NCBI GenBank assembly: GCA_964384625.1 | Contig: CAYLNH010000080.1 | Location: forward strand, 1 to 26,002 | From: CAYLNH01 sp964384625 | GTDB taxonomy: Bacteria > Verrucomicrobiota > Lentisphaeria > JABSQK01 | Length of the DNA stretch: 26,002 bases | Direction: 5' to 3' | Shown: positions 8,371-15,819 of the stretch, one piece after another | How the letters are laid out: each line of letters starts with the position of its first letter | Numbering within the stretch: the first letter of the stretch is position 1 | Position numbers and translations under genes: made by a program | Notes under the pieces: model-generated | The model's input: only the letters and a program-made list of their open reading frames with translations | Told to the model about the DNA's origin: nothing | The model's database searches: none

Positions 8371-8759
8371 CGGCCTGCGGCGGCGGGCAGCCGGGGGGGC
8401 ATCGCCGGGGCCCTGCCGCGGCTCCCAGTCGACCAAGTTTGACGTTTCGCTTCTGCCTTTGGCCGCCGGCGGCCAAAGGTCTTGCTTGCCGCCGGCCGTG
8501 GGGGGTCGGGCTTGGGTCCCGGGCCGTCGGTTATCAGCGGAGCGACGCGATGGCCCTGGGCCGTCGGGTCGAATGAGCCTGGTCAATTCATAAGCCTTCT
8601 GCTGCGGGTCGGGACGGGGTGCGGCGGAATCAGAACGGGGGCGGTCGAGGACGGCGCCGTACGTCAGCCCCGGGGGAAAACCGCGCATTCCGGTTGCATT
8701 GCACCGTATTGCCCGCTATCTGTCTTTCTTCCTGACAGGCTCAAAACCGGGAGTTCGCC
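8371..8759. other. Intergenic region with a perfect 24-bp palindrome
   Basis: The region contains no credible gene. At 8456-8479 lies a perfect palindrome with half-site CCTTTGGCCGCC. It could form a 12-bp hairpin or cruciform and may end transcription of the upstream gene, although no T-run follows. A second GC-rich stretch with GCCGCCGGC repeats follows it. The last 15 bases hold the GGGAG ribosome site for the glycosyltransferase gene. Confidence 0.55.
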
Positions 8760-9707
8760 TTGGCTGCTGACACGAAGATCTCCGTTCTCGTTCTGGTTCA
8801 CAACGAAGCCAGATACCTGCCGAAATTCCATGACGGGCTGCTGCACGAACTGAAGAAACAGGATGTGCCGTTTGAGATCGTCTACGTCGAGAACGGCAGT
8901 GACGACGAGAGTCTGACGACGCTGCATGGATTGCAGCGGGCGGATGCGGATATCGCCAAGGTTGTGGAACTGCGTCGTCACTTCAGCCGTGGTCTGGTGC
9001 TGGCGGCTGGAATTCAGCACTGCACCGGGGAGCGCGTGGTCTGTCTGCCGGCCACCGGCTGCGTCCCGGCCTCCGCCTGGCCGCGTCTGTTGGAGCGCCT
9101 GGCCGACGTCGACTTCGTTCATGGCCGGCAACCGGATCGCAGCCGGCCGCTGGCCTGTTGCCTTGCCGGCTGGCTGCACAACCATATTCTCAGTCCGATT
9201 GCCGGGGTGCATCTGCACGACATGTACTGTGAGGCGTTCGCGGCGCGCAAGGAGGTCCTGGAACAGATTCTGCCGGTGCCCACCGCGATGGAGCATTTCC
9301 TGGGGCTGGCGGCCCGGCGTCAGGGGTATGAGGTCGAGGAGGTCCTGCTGCCGTGCAATGACTTTGTCGACGACAGCGGCTCGTTTCCGGGACATTGTTT
9401 TCAGGGGGTCTTCGACGTGCTGTTCGTCCTGCGGGCGGCCGCCTGGCTCTACGGCCCGCTGCGGGCGTTTGCCGTCGTCGGCGTGCTCTTCTTACTGCTG
9501 GCGGCTCTGGCGGGGGTTGGTGCGCTGGTCCACTATCTGTTCTATGGTCTGGTCGACAACAACGGGACGCTGCTGTGCCTTGAGATCGCGTTGGGTCTGG
9601 TGGGTCTCAGCGTAATGGCGATGTTGTTGGGGACGGCGGCTGAGGCCTCGCGGTCGGTGGTCCGCCCGAATCCGGAAGACTGCATCAAGTCGAGTGACGA
9701 TGCCTGA
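8760..9707 (+). CDS. Membrane glycosyltransferase family 2 homologue lacking the DxD motif
   Basis: The protein has 315 residues and starts with TTG after GGGAG. The fold is that of polyprenyl-phosphate hexosyltransferases (dolichol-phosphate mannose synthase/GtrB/ArnC type). It opens with ISVLVLVHNEARYLP (7-21), then EIVYVENGSDDES (39-51) and LRRHFSRGLVLAAGIQHCTGERVVCLPATG (71-100). Two C-terminal membrane helices span about 236-262 and 272-293. In active relatives the segment after the third strand is an acidic metal-binding DADLQxP. Here it reads CLPATGCVPAS (95-105), with no aspartate. The enzyme may be inactive, metal-independent, or have another role. The gene overlaps the end of the convergent metallophosphoesterase gene by 23 bp. 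Confidence 0.85.
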   Translation: MAADTKISVLVLVHNEARYLPKFHDGLLHELKKQDVPFEIVYVENGSDDESLTTLHGLQRADADIAKVVELRRHFSRGLVLAAGIQHCTGERVVCLPATGCVPASAWPRLLERLADVDFVHGRQPDRSRPLACCLAGWLHNHILSPIAGVHLHDMYCEAFAARKEVLEQILPVPTAMEHFLGLAARRQGYEVEEVLLPCNDFVDDSGSFPGHCFQGVFDVLFVLRAAAWLYGPLRAFAVVGVLFLLLAALAGVGALVHYLFYGLVDNNGTLLCLEIALGLVGLSVMAMLLGTAAEASRSVVRPNPEDCIKSSDDA

Positions 9708-10848
9708 CCGCGGCTGTTGCCAATGACGGCGCCGGCGCGTGCCGGCCGGCCTGGGCGGCGGACTTCCGGGTTGCCAGGATAATTACCAGGAACAAGAGGC
9801 CGAAGAGCAGCAGGCCCCCGAGGATGAGCATGAGGGTGAATGAACTGCCGCGGCGGCGGGAGGCGGCAATGCGCACACTGCGTTTCCCGCGCCGGGCCGG
9901 TCGTCCGGCGCGGCCGCGCCCCCGCGGTTTCTTGTTCCGGACCGGGGCGTGTCGGCTCGTCGTCAAGGCGCCGTTGCGCCGTTGCCGGCCGTTTGGTTTC
10001 TGTACGGGCCGGGTGCGGTTGGCGGTGCCGACCGGCGAGGCGTGCGTGGTCGTCTTGCCCTGATCCGGATCGTCGCTGCCCAGCGGGCGGAATTCCATGT
10101 GCCGCAGATGCTCCTGCGGGTTGGCCAACTGCCCTTCGAGCAGGCAGGGATGCGGCGGGATTCCGACGGCCGCCAGGGCGTTGAGGTGGGCGTCGATGTC
10201 CCAGGCGACCCGGCGGAAGTAGATCCGGTCCTTGTCGGTATCGTAGACGCAATAGCAGGCGTCGAGATTGCCGTCGCGGGACTGTCCGACGCTGCCGACG
10301 TTGACGACATATCGCATCTGGCGGTTGCAGCGGAGGTCCTGGGGCGGCAGATAGTGCGGCACGCCCATGTCGCCGACCATGTGGATGCTGGGGATGTGGG
10401 TATGGCCGATGAAGATGATCTGGTCCTCACAACAGCCCCAGCAGTGCTTGGCGTCCAGCGGTTGGTAGATATAGCGAAAGAGCGCCGGTTCGGACACATC
10501 CGCGTGGGCGCAGGCAAAGCTCTCGCCGCCGATGACCAGCGGCAGCTCTTCGAGATAGCGAACGGCGCCCGGTCCCAACAGATCCCGGGTCCATTCCAGG
10601 ATGGCTCTGGAGTCGCGATTGAAGCGGTCGGCCCGGAGTTTGCCGGCGACAGCGGCGTCGTGGTTGCCCAGGACGCAATGGTGCGTGTTGGCGATCACCG
10701 ATTCGACCACCGCGTCGGGGTCGGGGCCGTAGCCGACGATGTCGCCGAGGCAGACGACTTCATCGACGCCCAGGCGGACAATGTCTTCCTGGACCGCCTT
10801 CCAGGCCTGCAGATTGGCATGGATATCCGACAGTATTGCGTAGAGCAT
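9685..10848 (-). CDS. Metallophosphoesterase with C-terminal membrane anchor
   Basis: The protein has 387 residues, with ATG preceded by GAGGA. Residues 1-225 are a calcineurin-type phosphoesterase of the YfcE/MJ0936 kind. The metal ligands are visible: DIH (8-10), GDIVGYGPDPD (35-45), GNHD (61-64), His115 and GHTH (148-151). Relatives act as phosphodiesterases or phosphatases on small substrates. An unusual tail follows: a disordered linker of about 80 residues rich in Arg, Pro and Gly (about 255-335), one membrane helix (about 337-361), and a short basic tail. The catalytic domain is therefore probably held at the inner face of the membrane. The substrate is unknown. Its 3' end overlaps the convergent glycosyltransferase gene. 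Confidence 0.9.
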   Translation of the reverse strand: MLYAILSDIHANLQAWKAVQEDIVRLGVDEVVCLGDIVGYGPDPDAVVESVIANTHHCVLGNHDAAVAGKLRADRFNRDSRAILEWTRDLLGPGAVRYLEELPLVIGGESFACAHADVSEPALFRYIYQPLDAKHCWGCCEDQIIFIGHTHIPSIHMVGDMGVPHYLPPQDLRCNRQMRYVVNVGSVGQSRDGNLDACYCVYDTDKDRIYFRRVAWDIDAHLNALAAVGIPPHPCLLEGQLANPQEHLRHMEFRPLGSDDPDQGKTTTHASPVGTANRTRPVQKPNGRQRRNGALTTSRHAPVRNKKPRGRGRAGRPARRGKRSVRIAASRRRGSSFTLMLILGGLLLFGLLFLVIILATRKSAAQAGRHAPAPSLATAAVRHRHST

Positions 10849-10932
10849 TCGTGATCCTCAAATAACCGGCCATAAGATAGGTTCAAGACGGGCCGTTCGC
10901 AAGCCGCGGCAGGCGCGGCTGACGAATGTCAG

Positions 10933-11179
10933 TTCTGTCGGCATTTGCTGCCGGCAAGTGGATCGACCAGACGCTCCCAGGTGGTTTATTCGCCTGGTGA
11001 AAAGGCTCATTCCTGGAACAGCCTTTCCCCTCCCCCCGCGTTTCGGGTGCCGGAAAGCCGGCTTTCCGGCGCCCGAAACGCGGGATCGTGGGGGGACCTC
11101 CTTCCCGAATGAACTCATTCACCGGGCCGACAAGCGACCCGGGGTCTTGAGCATCGAAAACAACATGCCACCGACAGAA
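10933..11179. mobile_element. MITE-like long inverted-repeat element (candidate)
   Basis: The element is centred on a 25-bp arm palindrome (11035-11059 with 11060-11084) whose only defect is a G-T wobble. Similarity between the arms continues outward: CTGGTGAAAAGGCTCATTC near 10994 matches the reverse complement of GAATGAACTCATTCACCGG near 11107. The outer ends share TTCTGTCGG (10933-10941) and its complement CCGACAGAA (11171-11179). There is no internal gene. This organisation fits a non-autonomous miniature inverted-repeat element or a large structured repeat. I cannot identify target-site duplications or a parent transposase in this window. Confidence 0.5.
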
Positions 11180-11213
11180 GTCCTGCGGACCGTCTGGGAC
11201 GGTCTGCTTCCGT

Positions 11214-11462
11214 TCGTGGCCGCGGTCGTCTCGACCGCGCACTGCCGCCAGGCATTCCGTTCGTGGCCGCGGTCGTCTCGACCGCGCAATTCCGTCCGGC
11301 GTTACGTTCGTGGCCGCGGTCGTCTCGACCGCGCAATCCTACTCTCAAGCGCGAAGCGCAATCCCACTCCTATACGCGAAGCGCAACTCGTGGCCGCGGT
11401 CGTCTCGACCGCGCAATTCCGTCCGGCGTTCCGTTCGTGGCCGCGGTCGTCTCGACCGCGCA
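11214..11462. repeat. Array of five 28-bp hairpin repeats, 47-bp period
   Basis: A 28-bp unit containing CGCGGTCGTCTCGACCGCG occurs at 11214-11241, 11261-11288, 11308-11335, 11388-11415 and 11435-11462. Each copy has an 8-bp perfect stem around TCT. Spacing is 47, 47, 80 and 47 bp. The 19-base spacers are related to each other (two differ at one base). The longer 52-base spacer holds two copies of GCGAAGCGCAA. This is a REP/BIME-like palindromic array rather than CRISPR. It may bind a nucleoid protein, stabilise transcript ends, or be moved by a RAYT-type transposase. Confidence 0.85.
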
Positions 11463-11698
11463 TCCTCAACTTTTGAGAGTGGCAGCAGAACAACATGCGC
11501 CGACAGGCCCACCGATGGCGGGACCGGCAATGCATCTCACGCTCTTATGCGACTCCTGCCGCGGTGCGAGAGAATGATCAACGGAACTGATATGTGCCCG
11601 GGCGCGGACGGTAGGGTTTGCCGGGGTCCTGGTTTCGGTCTCGGGCCAACCGCGGCGGTTGCTGCAGCCGGCGCCGAGCGCCGCGGCCCCCGGCCGTC

Positions 11699-11965
11699 TC
11701 AGTTCTCCCCGTCGTCCCCGGACTCGTCGTCAGCCGGCAGTTTTCCCCAGGTTTCCAGGCCCAATTGTTTGATGCCGCAGTCCAGCACGTCGGCGATCTT
11801 CATCGCCGTCCGCCGCGAAGGCCGGTGTTGCTGGTTGACGATGCGCCAGATGGTCAGGTAATGGACTCCCGTGGCTTTGGCCAGGGATTTGATGGTATAG
11901 CCGTGCCGCATCATCTCCGCCAGCAGGAGACCGTTCTTCTGATGCATTGGGCGGGGTTTAACCAC
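11699..11965 (-). CDS. Small helix-turn-helix DNA-binding protein
   Basis: The product is about 88 residues from GTG at 11965, or 82 from ATG at 11947; a GAGAG-type site precedes the GTG. It has a helix-turn-helix of the XRE/Cro type: LLLAEMMRHGYTIKSLAKATGVHYLTIWRIVNQQHRPS, followed by SRRTAMKIADVLDCGIKQL. The C-terminus is acidic (DDESGDDGEN). It is probably a transcriptional regulator that recognises a short palindrome. It is the last gene of the ABC transporter gene run, 70 bases after the second permease, and may regulate that operon. No operator is identifiable by eye. Confidence 0.75.
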   Translation of the reverse strand: MVKPRPMHQKNGLLLAEMMRHGYTIKSLAKATGVHYLTIWRIVNQQHRPSRRTAMKIADVLDCGIKQLGLETWGKLPADDESGDDGEN

Positions 11966-12035
11966 GCGGAACTCTCTCTGCGTTTGGCCTTGTTGTGCTC
12001 GGCGTGCGGGGCAGGCCGGGCGCCGGGAAACTCTA

Positions 12036-12809
12036 TCAGAATACATCGCCGGTGCCGAAACGGCTGTTGCCGGCGAGCAGAAACAGGCAGGAGGTACTCA
12101 GGGTATACATGATGATCGACAGATTGCCCCAGAACCCATCGTAGCTCTGGAGGAAGAACGCCATATTCGGGAAGAGGAAGTAGACCGCCAGCATGGCCTT
12201 GCCGAACACCGAGTCGCTCAACGCCACGATGATCGGGACGATGGCAATTGCGAAGGACAGCAGGACGTACACGGTCGTGACAATCATGGAGACGACGTCG
12301 GAGAACCAGCAGGAGAAACAGATCGCCACCGCCGTGATCGGCACCAGGATCATCAGACAGGTATACTGGGAGAAGGCGACGCCGGCGGTCAAGGCCTTTG
12401 CCTTTTCCGGATCGGCCATGAACTTGCGGCAGATCAGCATCACGGTCACCCAGCAGCCGGTATTTGCGATGCCGATCCCGAGCGCTCCCAGGAACTTGCC
12501 GGAGACATACTCCAGGCGGCTGACCGGCTTGCTCAGCAGGATCGCAATCATCCGGCTGCTGATGTCCCGCGGGATTTCGCTGGCGGCGTTGAACACCGTG
12601 ACCAGCAGCCCCATGCCGCACAGCAGCACCGTTCCCAACAGGACGTTGTTGCGGCCGAGCACCGATTCCGAGGTGGCGCTGTGAATGCTGCTCAACTCGA
12701 AGACATCCGTACCGTTGACAAAGAAGGCGAAGATGCAGCCGATGAGAAACAGGATGACGGTTGCCGGCTCTTTCAGCCGTCGAATTGTCAGGTTGAATAT
12801 GGCCAACAT
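12036..12809 (-). CDS. ABC-2-type transporter permease (second)
   Basis: The protein has 257 residues and six to seven hydrophobic segments (near 17-31, 56-75, 107-127, 150-170, 172-198, 206-222 and 230-247). The cytoplasmic loop EIPRDISSRMIAILLSKPVSRLEYVSGKFLG (about 78-108) is the characteristic coupling region of ABC-2/NosY-like permeases. It starts six bases after the preceding 223-residue anchored protein gene, so the two are almost certainly cotranscribed. With the permease at 15039-15767 it probably forms a heterodimeric channel driven by the ATPase at 15820-16827. The transported substrate cannot be inferred. Confidence 0.85.
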   Translation of the reverse strand: MLAIFNLTIRRLKEPATVILFLIGCIFAFFVNGTDVFELSSIHSATSESVLGRNNVLLGTVLLCGMGLLVTVFNAASEIPRDISSRMIAILLSKPVSRLEYVSGKFLGALGIGIANTGCWVTVMLICRKFMADPEKAKALTAGVAFSQYTCLMILVPITAVAICFSCWFSDVVSMIVTTVYVLLSFAIAIVPIIVALSDSVFGKAMLAVYFLFPNMAFFLQSYDGFWGNLSIIMYTLSTSCLFLLAGNSRFGTGDVF

Positions 12810-12815
12810 ATCGGG

Positions 12816-13487
12816 TTACCGCTTCTGGGGATTCTGCGCCAGCATCTCGCGACAGATCGTCTGCAGTTCTTTGGCCTGTGCGGCCATGGCATCGTCCCCT
12901 TCGGCCGTCGCCCGGACCCATAGTTCCTCATAGACCTGGATCAGGCCTTCGGAGACGACCCGGGCTTCGGCCATCTTGCGGATGTATTTCATCCGTCCTT
13001 CCTGCGAGGCCTGGGCGAGGGCGCCCAGACCCGTCTGCCAGACCGTCAGCTTTTCCTGTTGGCTGCGGATGTCGCACCGCTCGATGTAGTCGAGATACTC
13101 GGTCAGAATCTGCTCCTCGGTCATATCCTGCATAACCACGGCCCAGGCGCGGGCCGCGGCGGGGGAATCCGGCGCTTCGGCAACGACCTGCTCCATCAGC
13201 GCGCGGCTTTCCGCTTCGGAAACCAGACCGCCCAGCTCGTACATCAGCTTGATGCGTTTTTTGGGGTCTTCGGCCTTTTCCAGCTGGCGTTCGACGCTGG
13301 CGATTTTCTGCCGTTCCTTGAAGTAGTTCTGGAGAAAGTCGGGCAGGTGCTTGATCAGCGCTTCCTTGCCGGCGGCGCCTTCCGGGGGAGCGTAATAGAG
13401 CTTCCGCCGCAAGAGCGCCTCCGCCAGGAAATAGCCGAGAAGCACGGCAATAAAGATCGCTGCCGAAAGGACGCGTCCTTTCACCAA
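12816..13487 (-). CDS. Membrane-anchored helical-repeat protein of the ABC operon
   Basis: The protein has 223 residues. Residues 7-25 (LSAAIFIAVLLGYFLAEAL) form an N-terminal anchor; the rest is soluble and probably outside the cytoplasmic membrane. Residues about 55-80 look like a coiled coil (FKERQKIASVERQLEKAED). The remainder is all-helical with TPR-like pairs, including ALMEQVVAEAPDSPAAARAWAVVMQD and LIQVYEELWVRATAEGDDAMAAQAKELQ. No catalytic motif is visible. Close packing between the two permease genes indicates an accessory role in the same transporter, such as a periplasmic scaffold or substrate-contact subunit. I do not recognise a named family. Confidence 0.75.
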   Translation of the reverse strand: MVKGRVLSAAIFIAVLLGYFLAEALLRRKLYYAPPEGAAGKEALIKHLPDFLQNYFKERQKIASVERQLEKAEDPKKRIKLMYELGGLVSEAESRALMEQVVAEAPDSPAAARAWAVVMQDMTEEQILTEYLDYIERCDIRSQQEKLTVWQTGLGALAQASQEGRMKYIRKMAEARVVSEGLIQVYEELWVRATAEGDDAMAAQAKELQTICREMLAQNPQKR

Positions 13488-13516
13488 GATTCTCCCAGTT
13501 TAAGCGTCCGAACCCA

Positions 13517-13693
13517 TCAGCGAAGGTCTAACCTGAATAGTTCAGAAGCCTTCTGCTGCGAGCCGTCGTTGGCCGCCGTCTCAAGCAGTCCCAGCCGCCG
13601 CCGCTCGGCTTGCGACTGCAAGCTCTTGATCTGACGCCCACTGACGACTCGTCCGCCCACGGCGGACAGGCTGTAACGAATTTTATGAATCAA
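13517..13693 (-). CDS. Possible small 58-residue protein in the ABC operon
   Basis: This frame fills an otherwise 213-base gap in a tightly packed operon. It starts with TTG seven bases after the upstream stop and ends 29 bases before the next start. The product is basic and helical, with GRVVSGRQIKSLQSQAERRR and LLETAANDGSQQKASELFR. It has no membrane segment. Support is mainly positional; the ribosome site is weak (AGAG) and TTG starts are rare. It could be an untranslated spacer. Confidence 0.4.
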   Translation of the reverse strand: MIHKIRYSLSAVGGRVVSGRQIKSLQSQAERRRLGLLETAANDGSQQKASELFRLDLR

Positions 13694-13700
13694 CCAAGCT

Positions 13701-15026
13701 CTAGAAGAAGTCGCCCTGGTAGACGTTCAGGACATACGCCGCATCAGCGGCTCCGCCGCTGACGTCGCTGAACTTCAACTCGATGACGCTGCCCGCTTTG
13801 CCCTTGTTGTTGTGCAGGGGCAGCCGGACCTTGATCGGTTCGTCGGTCGGACGTTCCGGTGCCGGCACGACGCGCTTGCTGTCGTCGATCGGCTTGTCGT
13901 CGTCATCGTCGGTTTTCAACTCGACCAGCTTCGGATGCGTCACCTTGTCGGCCTTGACCTCGATGTTCTCCAGGCCCGTGACCGGTTTGCCGTCGATCAG
14001 CACACTCACCTTGGCCGATCCTTTGCCGAGGCGAATGGTCAGGACATTGACGGCGAACGCATTCGGCGCGTCGAGTTCGACGCAATAGCTTTTGTCGTCG
14101 AGGTCCTCGATAACGTCCTGATAGCGGGTTGTGGAACTCTTGCTGTAGGGGATGTAGGATTCCGCGTCGAAATGCTGACCCGGGAAGACATCGCGAATGG
14201 TCTCCTGGATCAGTTCTTCGGCTTTCGCCTTGACTGCGGCCTTGGCATCCGGGTCCTGGACGTAGCGTTTGGCGACTTTCTTGATCTGGTTGATGATGCG
14301 CTGCTCGATGTCAAGCGACTGGTAGGCCCCGCCGCTCATGGCAATGCCCTCGCCGTCGGACGGCATCATCGCGTCGACGTCGTAGTCGTACCGGGTGCTT
14401 TCCCAGTGCTCCTTCCACATCATCAGCTCGTTGAGTTCGCGGGGCAGGTCGTTCTCTTTGCCCTTCATCAAGGCCTTGGTCCGGATGAAGCTGCTCAGCG
14501 CTGTGGGCCGGGCGCCGGTGAGACTTTTGGCCCGCTGGAAGTACTCCTGGGCCCGGGCGACCTGGGTCAGATCGATTTCCTTGCCGGCATAGTGGCCCTG
14601 CCACTGCTTGCGCATGATGATCTGGCCGCCCATCATCGGCAGTTCCCAGCGGTTCTTGACCCGCGGGTGTTTCGCCCCCAGGTCAACAATTGCCAGTGCC
14701 TTTTCCGGATCAACGGGGCCCAGCATCAGGGCGCCGTCGCGATAAGCCCGGAAGAAGTCCGGGTCGAGCTTGATGATCCAGTGGATGTAATGCTCATACT
14801 TGTCCGCGGTCTCCGGCGTCAACTGGTTGCCGCCGGCATAATAGAGGAAGCGCATCCAGATGATGTCGGCCATGAACTTCTGGAACCCGGCGATCGGGAC
14901 TTTGCTGACAAAGCCGCGGGACTTGGCCAGTTCCACCTGCTTGCCGTGCAGGACCTGCGCCAGAATGCCGGCGCCGATGACTGCCACGAGAAAGACAATC
15001 CCAAGAACAATATCGTTTTTTCTCAT
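13701..15026 (-). CDS. Large membrane-anchored TPR-like protein of the ABC operon
   Basis: The protein has 441 residues. The ATG follows a strong GGAGGG ribosome site. Residues 6-24 (IVLGIVFLVAVIGAGILAQ) form a signal anchor. Residues about 50-180 are TPR-like: ADKYEHYIHWIIKLDPDFFRAYRDGALML, EKALAIVDLGAKH and AQEYFQRAKSLTG. Residues about 200-300 are charged and helical. The C-terminal 130 residues are beta-rich, with an acidic DDDDDKPIDDS patch, and end in a jelly-roll-like ELKFSDVSGGAADAAYVLNVYQGDFF. The start lies 12 bases after the first permease stop. It is probably an extracytoplasmic partner of the transporter. No known family is recognised. Confidence 0.8.
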   Translation of the reverse strand: MRKNDIVLGIVFLVAVIGAGILAQVLHGKQVELAKSRGFVSKVPIAGFQKFMADIIWMRFLYYAGGNQLTPETADKYEHYIHWIIKLDPDFFRAYRDGALMLGPVDPEKALAIVDLGAKHPRVKNRWELPMMGGQIIMRKQWQGHYAGKEIDLTQVARAQEYFQRAKSLTGARPTALSSFIRTKALMKGKENDLPRELNELMMWKEHWESTRYDYDVDAMMPSDGEGIAMSGGAYQSLDIEQRIINQIKKVAKRYVQDPDAKAAVKAKAEELIQETIRDVFPGQHFDAESYIPYSKSSTTRYQDVIEDLDDKSYCVELDAPNAFAVNVLTIRLGKGSAKVSVLIDGKPVTGLENIEVKADKVTHPKLVELKTDDDDDKPIDDSKRVVPAPERPTDEPIKVRLPLHNNKGKAGSVIELKFSDVSGGAADAAYVLNVYQGDFF

Positions 15027-15038
15027 TGTCGTACCCTC

Positions 15039-15767
15039 CTACTTCAGGTCGCGCCGGTTAAAGATGAAGCCGGTCAGCGCGATCAGGGCGATGCTGTACA
15101 CCAAGCCCCAGATTGCCGCCAGGATGACGTAGCTCCAACTGATCTCCAGCCCGTGGGATGCCTCGCCGCGGAGGTTGAACAGACCGAAGTCCGGGATGAT
15201 CCCGCCGTAGATGATCTTGGCGGCCGCCAGCGGCGGAATCGAGCTGAAAATGAAAATACTCAGAAACGTCAGAATCGCTGCCGCGGCTTCGCCGAGAATG
15301 GAGGCGAAGAGCAGCGCCAGCGCCGCCATCGGCACCACCGACGCGATGGTCAGCAGGTGGGCCTGCACGGCTTCCATCGGGATGGCGTCGTAGGCCAGAT
15401 TGTGCACCACGCAGAACCCGATCGAGATCATCGCCGTCACCGCCAGGGCAACGATCGTGATCCCGACAAATTTACCGAGCAGATACTGCGTGCGCCCCAG
15501 GGGCTTTGACAGCAGCGCGGTGGCCGCGCCCTCGCGCAATTCGCGCGGGATATCGAAGGCCAGCGCCAGGACTGACAGCAGACCCGCAATCGAGGTCAGC
15601 AACAGCGACACGTCGACCATCAGCATTTTCTGTTCAAACGCCATCAAGTACTTGTACATGCACGAGATGGCAATCATGGCGATCGCGCAGATCACCAGGA
15701 AGTACAGCACCTTGAGTCGCAATATGCGACGCCAGACGCTTTCTGCTACCGCGAGGATTTCACTCAT
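15039..15767 (-). CDS. ABC-2-type transporter permease (first)
   Basis: The protein has 242 residues and about six membrane segments (near 16-37, 50-70, 107-128, 137-165, 170-190 and 215-236). The loop DIPRELREGAATALLSKPLGRTQYLLGKFVG (about 72-102) matches the equivalent loop of the second permease (DIPR/EIPR, LLSKP, GKF), so the two are paralogues of the ABC-2/NosY-like class. The gene starts 52 bases after the ATPase stop and belongs to the same operon. It probably forms the membrane channel with the second permease. Confidence 0.88.
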   Translation of the reverse strand: MSEILAVAESVWRRILRLKVLYFLVICAIAMIAISCMYKYLMAFEQKMLMVDVSLLLTSIAGLLSVLALAFDIPRELREGAATALLSKPLGRTQYLLGKFVGITIVALAVTAMISIGFCVVHNLAYDAIPMEAVQAHLLTIASVVPMAALALLFASILGEAAAAILTFLSIFIFSSIPPLAAAKIIYGGIIPDFGLFNLRGEASHGLEISWSYVILAAIWGLVYSIALIALTGFIFNRRDLK

Positions 15768-15819
15768 TTCCCTGCTCCCTTTTGGTTAGCGGTTATCCTC
15801 AGTTCTCCGTTCTGAATTG

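Larger units (their letters stand above)
10849..11698. other. Large repeat-filled intergenic region
   Basis: About 850 bases separate the metallophosphoesterase start from the helix-turn-helix gene end. Open frames here are read through inverted and tandem repeats and have no ribosome sites. The first part (10933-11179) is a long imperfect inverted repeat; the second (11214-11462) is an array of five hairpin units. After 11470 I see only GC-rich sequence without recognisable signals, apart from a minor CTCAA/TTGAG palindrome near 11465. Confidence 0.6.

Noticed and set aside
11214..11462. Possible CRISPR array
   Set aside because: Repeats of 28 bp at regular spacing suggested CRISPR, but the spacers are only 19 bases, similar to one another, and once 52 bases; each repeat is a full palindrome and no cas gene is near.
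517..11462. Shared 47-bp period in the repeats at 517-599 and 11214-11462
   Set aside because: The period is the same but the repeat sequences are unrelated, so I treat the match as coincidence.
13812..15509. A 565-codon open frame on the plus strand across two ABC-operon genes
   Set aside because: It runs through two well-supported minus-strand genes and the ribosome site between them. The composition (many Asp, Val, Gly, His, Gln, Arg) is typical of an antisense shadow.
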